Assembly: GCA_934561515.1 (NCBI GenBank)
Contig: CAKTGM010000007.1
Span: forward strand, 14,764-78,763
From: an uncultured Oscillospiraceae bacterium
GTDB lineage: Bacteria > Bacillota > Clostridia > Oscillospirales > Oscillospiraceae
Direction of reading: 5' to 3'
Length of the DNA stretch: 64,000 nt
Shown here: positions 39,919-49,147 of the stretch, in pieces
How positions within the stretch are numbered: position 1 is the stretch's first letter
Layout of the letters: each line of letters starts with the position of its first letter
Notes under the pieces: model-generated
Seen by the model: only the letters and a program-made list of their open reading frames with translations
What the model was told of the DNA's origin: nothing
The model's database searches: none
Made by a program: the position numbers and the translations under genes

Positions 39919-41280
39919 ATGAAAAAATGCTGGACGGCGCTGCTGGCGCTGGCGCTCATGCTGAATCTCGCCGCCTGCGGCGCGGGGGGCGGGGACGGTG
40001 CGGCGGATGATGTCCCCGCAGCGCCGGAGCTGCGCTTGGCAATGACGAAGAACGTTTACGAGGACGAGCACCGGGCCGACGACGGCACGCTGCTCTTTTC
40101 CGAGTACTACGAGCTGCCGCAGCTTGAACTGCGGGACGAAGAGGGAAAGGTCTACGCGCAGAATGAGAATACGGCGGGCGGCGGCGCGGAAAAGGCGCAG
40201 CTGCGCAAGATACAGCAAACGTTCAATACCGAGATGGAGAATGTGCTCGCGGTGCTGCGCGCGAACGCCGCGGAGGAGGCGGAAAGCGCCAAGGAGGTAT
40301 ATGCCGGTGTCGGCTCAGACTTATTCTCCGAGGGCGGCTACTGGGCGAGCGAGCTGACGATCAGCGATGTGTATGAAGTCGAGGGAAAGCTTTTGAGCGT
40401 CGCGGCGGACGGCTACACCTACTATGGCGGCGTGCATCCCAACACCTACAGCTGCGCGTGGAACTTTGACCTGACGACGGGCAAATTCCTCTCGGTCGAT
40501 ACGCTCGCCTCGGCGGAGGGCAACCTGAACGGAACGACGCTGCAAGCGTGCATCAGTCAGGAGCTTTTTCAGCAGGTCTACGAGCAGGACCTGAGCGAGC
40601 TGTATTTTGACGATTACGACTCCTATCTGACGGATTTCCCGTCGTTTGCAACGCTGCACTTCACCGCCTCCGGCGTCACGGTGCGCTTTGATAACTATGT
40701 CATCGCGCCCTACGCAGCAGGCCCGCAGATCTTCGACGTGGGTTATGACGCCTTCTACAATGCGCTCAGTGAGCACGCGCAGTCCCTGCTGGATATTTCT
40801 CCGGAAATGAGCGTGCTGGTCGACTTTGACACGGCAGAGACGCTGTGGGCGTGGTTCAACATGACCACGCCGCCCGTCAGCTGCGGCAGCGCGGACGAGA
40901 CAGAGATCAACGGCTACACCTATAACCGGGTGGACATTCCCGGCGTTTCGACGATGGCGGAGCTGCGCGCACTGCTGTGCCGGTACTTTGATGAAGCGCT
41001 GGCCGACGAGTGGCTTGAAACGTCCGGACGCTTTGCGGAATCGGACGGAACGCTTTACGCGCTCTGCGCCGACCGCGGCTATAACATGGAGATAGCATCG
41101 GAGGAGCACAGCGCCGCGCTCAGCGGCAAGGGCGGCACGGTGACGCAGACGATCGCCCTTCAGGATTGGGACGACGACGCGGGCAGCTGGGTGCTCACCG
41201 GCGAGATGGAGACCTACGAATACCCCTTCACGCTCGTGGACGGCCACGCGGTATTCTCCGCCTTCCCCTGCCCGTACTGA
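39919..41280 (+). CDS. Lipoprotein with RsiV-like (DUF3298) region
   Basis: 453 residues with a lipoprotein signal (hydrophobic to residue 18, lipobox LAAC at 17-20), so anchored outside the membrane. Residues about 120-275 show GYTYYGGVHPNTYS and WNFDLTTGKFLSVDTLA, the hallmark of DUF3298 domains as found in RsiV and deacetylase-associated modules. RsiV binds lysozyme in Bacillus; whether this protein does is untested, and no sigma factor gene is beside it. GGAAAGGAG precedes the ATG. Terminator follows. Confidence 0.85.
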   Translation: MKKCWTALLALALMLNLAACGAGGGDGAADDVPAAPELRLAMTKNVYEDEHRADDGTLLFSEYYELPQLELRDEEGKVYAQNENTAGGGAEKAQLRKIQQTFNTEMENVLAVLRANAAEEAESAKEVYAGVGSDLFSEGGYWASELTISDVYEVEGKLLSVAADGYTYYGGVHPNTYSCAWNFDLTTGKFLSVDTLASAEGNLNGTTLQACISQELFQQVYEQDLSELYFDDYDSYLTDFPSFATLHFTASGVTVRFDNYVIAPYAAGPQIFDVGYDAFYNALSEHAQSLLDISPEMSVLVDFDTAETLWAWFNMTTPPVSCGSADETEINGYTYNRVDIPGVSTMAELRALLCRYFDEALADEWLETSGRFAESDGTLYALCADRGYNMEIASEEHSAALSGKGGTVTQTIALQDWDDDAGSWVLTGEMETYEYPFTLVDGHAVFSAFPCPY

Positions 41281-41293
41281 AAAAGAAAGACGA

Positions 41294-41325
41294 AAAGGCT
41301 GACCCTTTTGGGTCAGCCTTTTTTG
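41294..41325. terminator. Bidirectional terminator
   Basis: Stem AAGGCTGACCC/GGGTCAGCCTT with TTTT loop and flanking A- and T-runs, between convergent genes ending at 41280 and 41341. Confidence 0.9.
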
Positions 41326-41340
41326 TGCTCTTATGTAAAC

Positions 41341-42021
41341 TCAGCGGTAGCGCTCGCGGTGGGCGGTCATGATGTCGGCGAGCAGCACGCCGTTGTCGGG
41401 CGGGGTGTAGGTGATGGCGTTCGCGCCCGCGGCGATGGTCTTGCGGATGGTCTCGTCCTTCGGTCCGCCGGTTGCGATGATGGGGATCTCAGGGTGGCGC
41501 GCGCGGAGCGCGGCGACGAGCTGCGGCGTTTCCGAAGCGGCGGAGACGTTCAGGATGTCAGCGCCCGCGGCGATACGCGCCTCGGTGTCCTGCGTGGCGG
41601 AGACGATGGTCGCAACAACGGGAATGTCGATATGCGCGCGGATGTCGCGCATGATGTCGGCTGAAACGGGGGCGTTGAGCACAACGCCGTAAGCGCCGCA
41701 GTGCTCGGCCTCCATCGCCTGCGCAACGGAGCGCGCGCCGGAGGTAAAGCCGCCGCCGACGCCGCAGAAGACCGGCATATCCGCCACGCTGATGATGGCG
41801 CGGGCGATGCGCGGCTGGGGCGTGAAGGGATAAACGGCGATCACCGCGTCGGCATTGCAGCTTGCAATGGTGGCAACGTCGGTGGAGAAGACAAAGGATT
41901 TGATCGTTCGGCCGAAGATGCGGATGCCGCTGCACTCCTCGATGCATTCAGGCACCATCAGCATGTGGTTGCGGAGCTTACCGCTGTAGCTCGGCGTGGG
42001 CGTTGGGGTAAAATCGCTCAT
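41341..42021 (-). CDS. Putative TIM-barrel phosphate-binding protein
   Basis: 226 residues with the repeating strand-helix pattern of a (beta/alpha)8 barrel: VVLNAPVS, PVVATIVSA, ADILNVSAA, PIIATGGPKDETIRKTIAAGANAITY. The ATGG turn followed by ANAI resembles the phosphate grip of ThiE, NanE and indole-glycerol-type barrels. No specific family is recognised, so no reaction is assigned. GGAAGG lies before the ATG. It follows the HD-domain gene with 57 bases between. Confidence 0.75.
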   Translation of the reverse strand: MSDFTPTPTPSYSGKLRNHMLMVPECIEECSGIRIFGRTIKSFVFSTDVATIASCNADAVIAVYPFTPQPRIARAIISVADMPVFCGVGGGFTSGARSVAQAMEAEHCGAYGVVLNAPVSADIMRDIRAHIDIPVVATIVSATQDTEARIAAGADILNVSAASETPQLVAALRARHPEIPIIATGGPKDETIRKTIAAGANAITYTPPDNGVLLADIMTAHRERYR

Positions 42022-42078
42022 AGAAGCACCTTCCTTTCCGCAGGTATAAAGATGACCGTAAAATTGGTATAGGGGGGA

Positions 42079-42642
42079 TCAGTCAACGTGACTGCTTGCG
42101 CGCATGGCGAGGATCGTCCGCTCGATGAGCGTGTCGAGGTCCCAGCCGAGCATTTCTGCGCCGCGCTCAATGACCTCGCGCGAGCAGCCGGCGGCAAATT
42201 TTTTGTCCTTGTATTTCTTCTTGACGGATTTGACTTCAAGGTCGCTGACGCTCCTGCTCGGGCGCATGAGCGCGGCCGCGCCGATGAGGCCCGTGAGCTC
42301 GTCGGTTGCGAAGAGGACCTTTTCCATCTCGTGCTGCGGCTCGGGGAGACCATCAAAGTGCAGCCCGTAGCCATGGCTCGCGGCGGCGCGGATGAGGCGC
42401 TCGTCAAGCCCCGCTTCGCGCATGAGCTGCTGCGACTTGATGCAGTGCTCGTCGGGATACATCTCAAAGTCGAGGTCGTGCAGAAGCCCGACGATCTCCC
42501 AGAAATCCGCTTCGTCGCCATAGCCGAGCGTTTCTGCGTACCAGCGCATGACGTCGGCCACGGTATTGGCGTGCTTTAAGTGGAATTCACCCTTGTTGTA
42601 TCGCGTGAGAAGCTCCCACGCCTGCTCTTTGGTATACGCCAT
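42079..42642 (-). CDS. HD-domain hydrolase
   Basis: 187 residues. An HD metal site is visible: H21/H24 (EFHLKHAN), LLHDLDFE near residue 54, SHGYGLH near residue 88 and FATDELTG near residue 111. Proteins of this size with this motif are putative phosphohydrolases; the substrate is unknown. It starts 22 bases after the rhomboid-like gene and is probably co-transcribed with it. Confidence 0.85.
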   Translation of the reverse strand: MAYTKEQAWELLTRYNKGEFHLKHANTVADVMRWYAETLGYGDEADFWEIVGLLHDLDFEMYPDEHCIKSQQLMREAGLDERLIRAAASHGYGLHFDGLPEPQHEMEKVLFATDELTGLIGAAALMRPSRSVSDLEVKSVKKKYKDKKFAAGCSREVIERGAEMLGWDLDTLIERTILAMRASSHVD

Positions 42643-42663
42643 AAAAACAATGCCCCCTTTAGC

Positions 42664-43542
42664 TTATGGCTGCTCGTCCGTAAAGTGGACGTGATTGAAG
42701 ATGTGATCCGAGCAGAAGCAGTGGTAGCCCGCGCACTTGCTGCAATAACGGAATTGCAGCTCGGGATTCGTCACATCCGTGCGGCCGCAGACGGCGCACT
42801 TGTGGCGGAAGCCCTGCGACTGCTGCTGATACTGCTCCTGGCGCTGCTGGGCGTGCACGGTATTGTGGAAGTGCGAGGCCTGACGGCTCTGCTGCCGCTC
42901 CAGCCGGAAAAAGCCGGAAAGCTCGGGCCAGAAGAAGATGACAAAGTTCAGAAGCGCCACGACCGGCAGGATGGCATAGTACCACACGCCGGCGGAAATG
43001 CAGCGGAAGATATCAAAGAAGAAGTAAAACACGTCGAGATAGGCAAGCCACTTCATGCGGATGGGGATGAAGAACATGAAGAGCACGCGCGTTTCGGGAT
43101 AGAGCAGCGCGAAGGCCATGAACATGGCGAAGTTGACGTAGCTTGCGCCGTAGACGGGGATGCTGAAGCCCGTGATGAGGCTGACGATGCTCGCGCCGAC
43201 GACGGTGAGCAGCATACCGCTTAAATAGTAGGTCGTGAACTTCGCCGTGCCCCACTGCCGCTCGAGCGTCGAGCCGATCCAGTAGTAGAAGTAGCAGGTG
43301 ATGAGCAGGTAGAAGGGACTGGTGCTCTCGGGGATGAGGACGAAGGTGATGAGCCGCCAGACCTGCCCGTGCATCAGTCCGCTGAGCGAGTAGGCGAAGA
43401 GACTGAGCATATTGCCGGAGGAAAAATTGGACAAAAGGCCGAAAATGACATTGCCGATGACGATATAGAGCATCAGGTTCGGGATGCCGAAATTCGGGTG
43501 CAGGATACAGAAGCGGTCGATCGCGCGGTTGAGCTTGTTCAA
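42664..43542 (-). CDS. Rhomboid-like membrane protein with C-terminal zinc ribbon
   Basis: About 292 residues. Six or so hydrophobic segments (to about residue 205) have rhomboid spacing. The serine loop reads YGASYV instead of GxSG, and no histidine is visible in the last membrane helix, so proteolysis is doubtful. A glutamine-rich linker leads to a cysteine-rich tail: CAVC, CSKC, CFC and terminal His residues, likely zinc-binding. TTG at 43542 (nine bases after GAGG) is preferred; a GTG eight codons earlier is possible. Confidence 0.82.
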   Translation of the reverse strand: MNKLNRAIDRFCILHPNFGIPNLMLYIVIGNVIFGLLSNFSSGNMLSLFAYSLSGLMHGQVWRLITFVLIPESTSPFYLLITCYFYYWIGSTLERQWGTAKFTTYYLSGMLLTVVGASIVSLITGFSIPVYGASYVNFAMFMAFALLYPETRVLFMFFIPIRMKWLAYLDVFYFFFDIFRCISAGVWYYAILPVVALLNFVIFFWPELSGFFRLERQQSRQASHFHNTVHAQQRQEQYQQQSQGFRHKCAVCGRTDVTNPELQFRYCSKCAGYHCFCSDHIFNHVHFTDEQP

Positions 43543-43666
43543 AACGGAATACCTCACTTCATTCACGGATAATCGAATCCAATAGTTTCAACCATTATGA
43601 CACAACGGGAGAGAAAAGTCATCAATAAACTTTGAACAAATGACCATAACAAAACGGAATGAAGCG

Positions 43667-43706
43667 CAGAAAATGCGGAAAGAACCGATTCTTTCCGCAT
43701 TTTCTG
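43667..43706 (-). terminator. Perfect 18-bp stem-loop after the SPFH-RHH operon
   Basis: Arms at 43667-43684 and 43689-43706 (CAGAAAATGCGGAAAGAA and its complement) with CCGA loop, 11 bases after the RHH stop. No T-run follows on the minus strand, so it may be a terminator or an mRNA 3'-end stabiliser. Confidence 0.65.
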
Positions 43707-43716
43707 AACGCGATCT

Positions 43717-43920
43717 TTACTTGATGTCGAGCTCTGGCGGTACGTCGATCTCCTCGCCGACGTATTTGCCGTTCTTTTTTCGCTGGCGCACGCATTCGGT
43801 GAGCAGGTATTCGATCTGGCCGTTGACCGAGCGGAAGTCATCCTCCGCCCAGGCGGCGATGGCGGCGTAGAGCTTGGGCGAGAGACGCAGGGGGACCTGC
43901 TTTTTGGCATTGTCGTTCAT
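43717..43920 (-). CDS. Arc-like ribbon-helix-helix DNA-binding protein
   Basis: 67 residues: a basic N-terminus, the strand QVPLRLSPKLY (about 8-18) and two helices AAIAAWAEDDFRS and VNGQIEYLLTECVRQR, the fold of Arc/MetJ-type repressors that bind DNA as dimers. The SVNGQIEYLL turn is typical of Arc-family proteins. It lies 10 bases after the SPFH gene, so the two are co-expressed. It is a candidate autoregulator acting at the palindrome 44963-44974; no toxin gene is adjacent. Confidence 0.85.
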   Translation of the reverse strand: MNDNAKKQVPLRLSPKLYAAIAAWAEDDFRSVNGQIEYLLTECVRQRKKNGKYVGEEIDVPPELDIK

Positions 43921-43930
43921 GATGCCCTTC

Positions 43931-44947
43931 TTAGTACAGGCTGCCGGAGTTGACGACGGGCTGCGCGTCGCGGTTGCCGCAGAGCACGACGAGCAGGTTC
44001 GAGACCATCGCGGCCTTGCGCTCCTCGTCAAGCGCCACCGTGCCGTTTTTCGCAAGGCGATCGAGCGCCATTTCGACCATGCCGACCGCGCCGTCGACGA
44101 TCATCTTGCGTGCGTCGATGATGGCGCTGGCCTGCTGGCGCTGGAGCATGACGGCCGCGATCTCGGGCGCGTAGGCGAGGTAGGTGATGCGCGCTTCGAT
44201 GATCTCAAGGCCCGCATCGGCGACCTTGGACTGGATCTCGTTGCGGATGCGCGCGGCGACGACCTCGCTCGACCCGCGCAGGCTGCCCTCGTCGGCGTGA
44301 CCGTCGCCGGTGGTGTCGATGCCGGGGGCGACGTCATAGGGGTAGATGCGCACGATGTTGCGCAGCGCCGCGTCGCACTGGAGGGAGAGATATTCCTTGT
44401 AGTTGTCCACGTTGAAGACGGCCTTGGCGGTGTCGGTCACGCGCCACATGACGGCGATGCCGATCTCCACGGGGTTGCCGAGACAGTCGTTGATCTTCTG
44501 GCGGGCGTTGTTGAGCGTCATGATCTTGAGCGAGACCTTCTTGCTGCCGCCGCCCACCTCGACCTCGGCGGACGAGCCCTGCATGGCGACGAGAAGATTG
44601 GTGCTCTTGCGGCCGCCGTCCACGTCGCCGGACTGGTTGAGCTTCGTCTTGGCGGCGGGGTTGAAGGACGTGGAGAAGGGATTGACGAAGTAGAAGCCTT
44701 CGCCGCGGAGCGTGCCGGTGTACTTGCCGAAGAGCGTGAGCACGAGGGCCTCCTGCGGCTTTAGGACGCGCAGTCCGCACAGCGGGATCCAGCCGAGCGA
44801 GAGCACGATGACGCACAGGACGATGAGGGGCAGAAAGCCCGCGTTGATGCCGACGATCAGGAAAACGACCGCGGCGATGTAGAGTGCGATCTCGAGCAGC
44901 AGCACGAGCATACCGTTTTTGTGACCGGTGATGATCTTTTCTTCCAT
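43931..44947 (-). CDS. SPFH/Band 7 domain membrane protein
   Basis: 338 residues: two N-terminal membrane segments (about 12-55), then a Band 7/SPFH domain (about 65-290; PQEALVLTLFGKYTGTLR, AVMWRVTD, LSLQCDAALRNIVRIYP, AGLEIIEARITYLAYAPEIA). SPFH proteins form oligomeric cages in membranes, some acting with proteases. ATG at 44947 follows AGGAGG; the GTG three codons upstream overlaps that site. First gene of an operon with the RHH gene. Confidence 0.92.
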   Translation of the reverse strand: MEEKIITGHKNGMLVLLLEIALYIAAVVFLIVGINAGFLPLIVLCVIVLSLGWIPLCGLRVLKPQEALVLTLFGKYTGTLRGEGFYFVNPFSTSFNPAAKTKLNQSGDVDGGRKSTNLLVAMQGSSAEVEVGGGSKKVSLKIMTLNNARQKINDCLGNPVEIGIAVMWRVTDTAKAVFNVDNYKEYLSLQCDAALRNIVRIYPYDVAPGIDTTGDGHADEGSLRGSSEVVAARIRNEIQSKVADAGLEIIEARITYLAYAPEIAAVMLQRQQASAIIDARKMIVDGAVGMVEMALDRLAKNGTVALDEERKAAMVSNLLVVLCGNRDAQPVVNSGSLY

Positions 44948-44962
44948 AAAAAGCACCTCCTA

Positions 44963-44974
44963 TTTGATATCAAA
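44963..44974 (-). promoter_or_regulatory. 12-bp palindrome, candidate operator of the SPFH-RHH operon
   Basis: TTTGATATCAAA, perfectly symmetric, directly abutting the -10 box on its downstream side. Confidence 0.5.
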
Positions 44975-45002
44975 ATAATATCACAACAATATGAAATGTC
45001 AA
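44975..45002 (-). promoter_or_regulatory. Promoter of the SPFH-RHH operon
   Basis: Minus-strand TTGACA (44997-45002), 16-base spacer, TATTAT (44975-44980). Confidence 0.78.
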
Positions 45003-45013
45003 GAAGAAAATGA

Positions 45014-45046
45014 AAAAAAGCGCTCCGCACGTTTGTGCGGAGCGCG
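45014..45046 (-). terminator. Terminator of the MATE gene
   Basis: Stem GCGCTCCGCAC/GTGCGGAGCGC with GTTT loop and a T-run on the minus strand, past the stop at 45063. Confidence 0.9.
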
Positions 45047-45062
45047 GAGAGGGCAGGAGCCT

Positions 45063-46394
45063 TTACGCATAGTGGTATTTTTTCCGCCCGAGGAGGAAGA
45101 GCGTTCCCGTGACGAGCAGCGTGAGCGTTTCGGCAACGGTGATGGCAAGCCAGATGCCATCGATCCCGAGCAGCTCCGGCAGGAGCAGCACGGCGGAGAC
45201 CTGAATGACGAGTGTGCGCAGAAACGAGATGAGCGCGCTGGCCGCGCCGTTGTTGAGGCCCGTGAAAAACGCCGAGCCGAAGATGTTGAAGCCGCAGACG
45301 AGGAACGAGAGGGAGTAGATGCGCAGGGCGTCTTCCGTCATGTCGCGGAGCGCTGCGTCGTAGCCGACGAAAACGTGGGCGATGGGCCGGGCGAGCAGAA
45401 TGGCCGAGGCGGTCATGGCAAGGCTCGAAAGAAGCGTGACGGTCAGGCTCTTTCTGAGGAGGCTCTTGAGCTCTGCGTGATTTTGCGCGCCGTAGTGGTA
45501 GCCGACAACGGGCGTGACGGCGATGGAGTAGCCGAAGAAGAAGGCCATGAAGATGAAGCTGACGTACATGAGAACGCCGTAAGCGCTGACGCCGTTTTCC
45601 TGCGCGATGGCCATGAGGCGGATGTTGTAGAGCACGCCCACGAGCGAGGTGGAGAGGTTGCTGACCATCTCGCTCGAGCCGTTGCCGCAGGCGTGCGCGA
45701 GCGCGCGCAGGTCAAAGCGCGGGCGCGTCAGGCGGAGCGGCGAATCGTTCGCTCGCAGGAAATAGGCGAGCGGGATGAGCGCGCCGACAAGCTGGGAAAA
45801 GGCCGTTGCGAGCGCCGCGCCGAGAAGTCCCAGGGGGAAGACATAGACGAGCAGAAAGTCGAGCGCCATATTCGTAAGCCCTGCGAAAACCGTCACCCGC
45901 AGGCCGAAGTGCGGCATTTCCGCCGTGGCAAGAAAGCTCTGAAAGCTGTTTTGCAGCATGAAGAAGGGGAGAGACGTAAGCAGCACGCGCCCGTAGAGCA
46001 CGCAGTCGTCGATCGTGAGGTCGGTCGCGCCGACGGCGTAGGAGATGGGTCGAAGAAAAAGAAGGCACACGCCGCTCAGCACAGCGCCGCCCACTGCGAG
46101 CGCCACAACGAGCATGGAGAAGATCTCGTTCGCCTCTTTTCGCTTGCCCTCGCCGAGCGTTTTGGCAATGAGCGCGCTGCCGCCCGTGCCGATCATAAAG
46201 CCGAAGGCCGCGAGCGCCATGATGACGGGGAAGATGAGATTCAGCGCGGCGAAGGGGTTCTTACCGACAAAATTCGAGACGAAAAACCCGTCGACGATGC
46301 TGTAGATCGAGGTGATGATCATCATGAAAATGCTGGGCGCGACGAAACGCAGCAGCTTTTGATAGGTGAAATGATCGGAAAGAGAGATTGTCAT
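45063..46394 (-). CDS. MATE-family efflux transporter
   Basis: 443 residues with 12 hydrophobic segments in two similar halves and MATE landmarks: PSIFMMIITSIYSIVDGFFVS near residue 20, ALIAKTLGEGKRKEA near residue 75 and FGYSIAVTPVVGYHYGAQN near residue 290. Exports cationic drugs or metabolites with Na+ or H+ in known members. Preceded by a 125-base leader holding an intrinsic terminator, suggesting conditional expression. Confidence 0.94.
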   Translation of the reverse strand: MTISLSDHFTYQKLLRFVAPSIFMMIITSIYSIVDGFFVSNFVGKNPFAALNLIFPVIMALAAFGFMIGTGGSALIAKTLGEGKRKEANEIFSMLVVALAVGGAVLSGVCLLFLRPISYAVGATDLTIDDCVLYGRVLLTSLPFFMLQNSFQSFLATAEMPHFGLRVTVFAGLTNMALDFLLVYVFPLGLLGAALATAFSQLVGALIPLAYFLRANDSPLRLTRPRFDLRALAHACGNGSSEMVSNLSTSLVGVLYNIRLMAIAQENGVSAYGVLMYVSFIFMAFFFGYSIAVTPVVGYHYGAQNHAELKSLLRKSLTVTLLSSLAMTASAILLARPIAHVFVGYDAALRDMTEDALRIYSLSFLVCGFNIFGSAFFTGLNNGAASALISFLRTLVIQVSAVLLLPELLGIDGIWLAITVAETLTLLVTGTLFLLGRKKYHYA

Positions 46395-46423
46395 GGAAAG
46401 CCTCCGTTTCGCTGCAGATTGAT

Positions 46424-46452
46424 AAAAAAAGCCCGGTCATTTCCCTGACCGG
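46424..46452 (-). terminator. Leader terminator (candidate attenuator) upstream of the MATE gene
   Basis: On the minus strand CCGGTCA/TGACCGG with a 6-base loop is followed by seven T. It lies between the promoter and the gene, 30 bases before the ATG. A GC-rich hairpin near 46470-46495 precedes it. The trigger that would prevent termination is not evident. Confidence 0.7.
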
Positions 46453-46525
46453 ACGCATCCGACATCTTTTCGACTGCTGCGGCTGCGGCCGCAAGTCCTC
46501 CGATGACATTCAATTCACGGCGAAT

Positions 46526-46553
46526 ATTGTAGCATAAATCCGGTCAAAGTCAA
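46526..46553 (-). promoter_or_regulatory. Promoter of the MATE gene
   Basis: Minus-strand TTGACT (46548-46553), 16-base spacer ending TGC, TACAAT (46526-46531). Confidence 0.75.
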
Positions 46554-46581
46554 GGTTTTGCGCAAAAAGACAAAATATCGA

Positions 46582-46610
46582 TTGACAAAACGCACAAACG
46601 CCGTTAGAAT
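46582..46610 (+). promoter_or_regulatory. Promoter of metK
   Basis: TTGACA (46582-46587), 17-base spacer, TAGAAT (46605-46610), starting the riboswitch leader. Confidence 0.85.
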
Positions 46611-46637
46611 ACGGTTCAGCGAAAGCAACAAGTGAAT

Positions 46638-46783
46638 ACTTCATCGAGAGTGGTTGAGGGAACGGCCCAATGACACCACGACAACCTGCCCGAAGAGGCA
46701 AGGTGCCAAATCCGACGAACGAATCGAGAGATGAGGAAGAGCAGAAAGTGCGATACTCTGTCGGTTCGACAGAGTATTTTTTG
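46638..46783 (+). promoter_or_regulatory. SAM-I (S-box) riboswitch controlling metK
   Basis: The aptamer (46638-46737) shows the S-box core: a CTTCATC/GATGAG closing helix, GAGGGAACGGCCC, AATGACACCACGACAACC and AAGGTGCCAAATCC. The expression platform is an intrinsic terminator at 46753-46783 (ATACTCTGTCG/CGACAGAGTAT, then T-run). SAM binding should promote termination and reduce SAM synthetase. The aptamer assignment rests on conserved sequence blocks. Confidence 0.93.
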
Positions 46784-46816
46784 TTTTTCCCGGAAATGAG
46801 AAAGGAAGAAAGAATC

Positions 46817-47998
<1,182 letters not shown>

Positions 47999-48014
47999 GA
48001 ATTCGAAGACATGG

Positions 48015-48048
48015 CGAAAGCCGCCGACCATCAGGTCGGCGGCTTTCT
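48015..48048 (+). terminator. Terminator of metK
   Basis: Stem GAAAGCCGCCGACC/GGTCGGCGGCTTTC with a 4-base loop. Confidence 0.85.
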
Positions 48049-48117
48049 TGTATATCGGGGAAGGTTACATGAAAGTCATTGATTCGCGGTGCTTTTCGTT
48101 CAGGCGGACATTCTCAA

Positions 48118-48840
48118 TCAGGAGGAAAGGCTGCGGTCTCTTTCCTCCGTTGCCTGTGCGGCGATCTTCTGGAGCTTTTCCATGCGCGCGTCAAGCTGCG
48201 CGCTGATCTCGGCGCACTCGTAGAGCTCGCGCTCCACATAGTCCATTTCGGGGAGGTTCTTCTTATAGCGGATTTTATGCTCAAGGCTGGCCCACCAGTC
48301 CATCGAGATCGTGCGGAACTGCACCTCGACCTTCATAAAGCGCTTCTGGTCATGCAGGAAGATGGGCGTTTCCACGATGAGATGCAGGCTGCGGTAGCCG
48401 TTGGGCTTGGGGTTTGCGATGTAGTCCTTGCGCTCGATGAGGCGGATGTCGTCCTGACGCAGCAGCGCGTCGGAGAGCTTGTAGATGTCCGACGGGTGCG
48501 AGCAGATGACGCGCACGCCGGCAATGTCGTTGAGGTTCTGCTCGATGCTCTCCACGGTCATGGGATAGCCGCGGCGGTTGAGCTTTTCCATGATGCTCTC
48601 GGGGGACTTGAGGCGCGTTTTGATCGTTTCGATGGGGTTGCGGTCGTATTGCAGGGAAAGCTCTTCGTTGAGCACGTTGAACTTCGTTTCCACCTCCATG
48701 ATCGCGCAGCGGTAGTAGCTCATCAGCTCGCGATAGGGCTGGAAGTATTTCTGGACCCAGAGCTGCACCTCGCCGCGGGAGAGGCGAGAGAGCAGCACCT
48801 GCTCAAGAGAGGTACGGTCCATAAGAGGACGGATCGGCAT
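48118..48840 (-). CDS. Small alarmone synthetase (RelA/SpoT synthetase domain, YjbM/RelQ-like)
   Basis: 240 residues with a lone (p)ppGpp synthetase domain: DIAGVRVICSHPSDIYKL near residue 104, NPKPNGYRSLHLIVETP near 145, EVQFRT near residue 170 and SLEHKIRYKK near 185. No hydrolase HD domain and no TGS/ACT regulatory domains, so it is a single-domain stress alarmone synthetase. The ATG at 48840 is 12 bases from AAAGGAG; start choice is less certain than the family. Confidence 0.9.
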   Translation of the reverse strand: MPIRPLMDRTSLEQVLLSRLSRGEVQLWVQKYFQPYRELMSYYRCAIMEVETKFNVLNEELSLQYDRNPIETIKTRLKSPESIMEKLNRRGYPMTVESIEQNLNDIAGVRVICSHPSDIYKLSDALLRQDDIRLIERKDYIANPKPNGYRSLHLIVETPIFLHDQKRFMKVEVQFRTISMDWWASLEHKIRYKKNLPEMDYVERELYECAEISAQLDARMEKLQKIAAQATEERDRSLSS

Positions 48841-48934
48841 AAGACCATCAGGCTCCTTTGTATCAGTCGTTGGTGCAGGACACAAGATCCTGCGTGAAAA
48901 GCTTAACAAAGAAGCGGCGGCGAATCAAGGTAAA

Positions 48935-48963
48935 ATTGTAAACATTCTGACGATTTGCCGCAA
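48935..48963 (-). promoter_or_regulatory. Promoter of the alarmone synthetase gene
   Basis: Minus-strand TTGCGG (48958-48963), 17-base spacer, TACAAT (48935-48940). Confidence 0.6.
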
Positions 48964-49087
48964 ACGACAGGGCGGATGCAAGGGCCGCCCCTCTTTTTCT
49001 TCAGCGTAGCGAGGACAAAAAAACGATGGACAGTCGGGCGGGGAAGTCGGCTTTGGGGCAAAAGGGCGGGAATGCCCAAAAAGACGA
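48964..49087. other. Spacer with no recognised feature
   Basis: Between the alarmone synthetase promoter and the next terminator; the sequence has no ribosome site with a credible frame, and no repeat stands out. Confidence 0.4.
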
Positions 49088-49127
49088 AAAACGCAGAAGG
49101 CCCGGACATAGGGCCTTCTGCGTTTTG
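49088..49127 (-). terminator. Terminator of the 49148 gene
   Basis: Stem AAAACGCAGAAGGCCC/GGGCCTTCTGCGTTTT with a 7-base loop. Confidence 0.85.
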
Positions 49128-49147
49128 AAAATGTGAGGCTGCCTGCC

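Noticed and set aside
46261..46509. Leader peptide ahead of the MATE gene
   Set aside because: The ATG at 46509 lies within about 10 bases of the predicted transcript start without a ribosome site, and its frame runs on deep into the MATE gene, so peptide-based attenuation is not supported.
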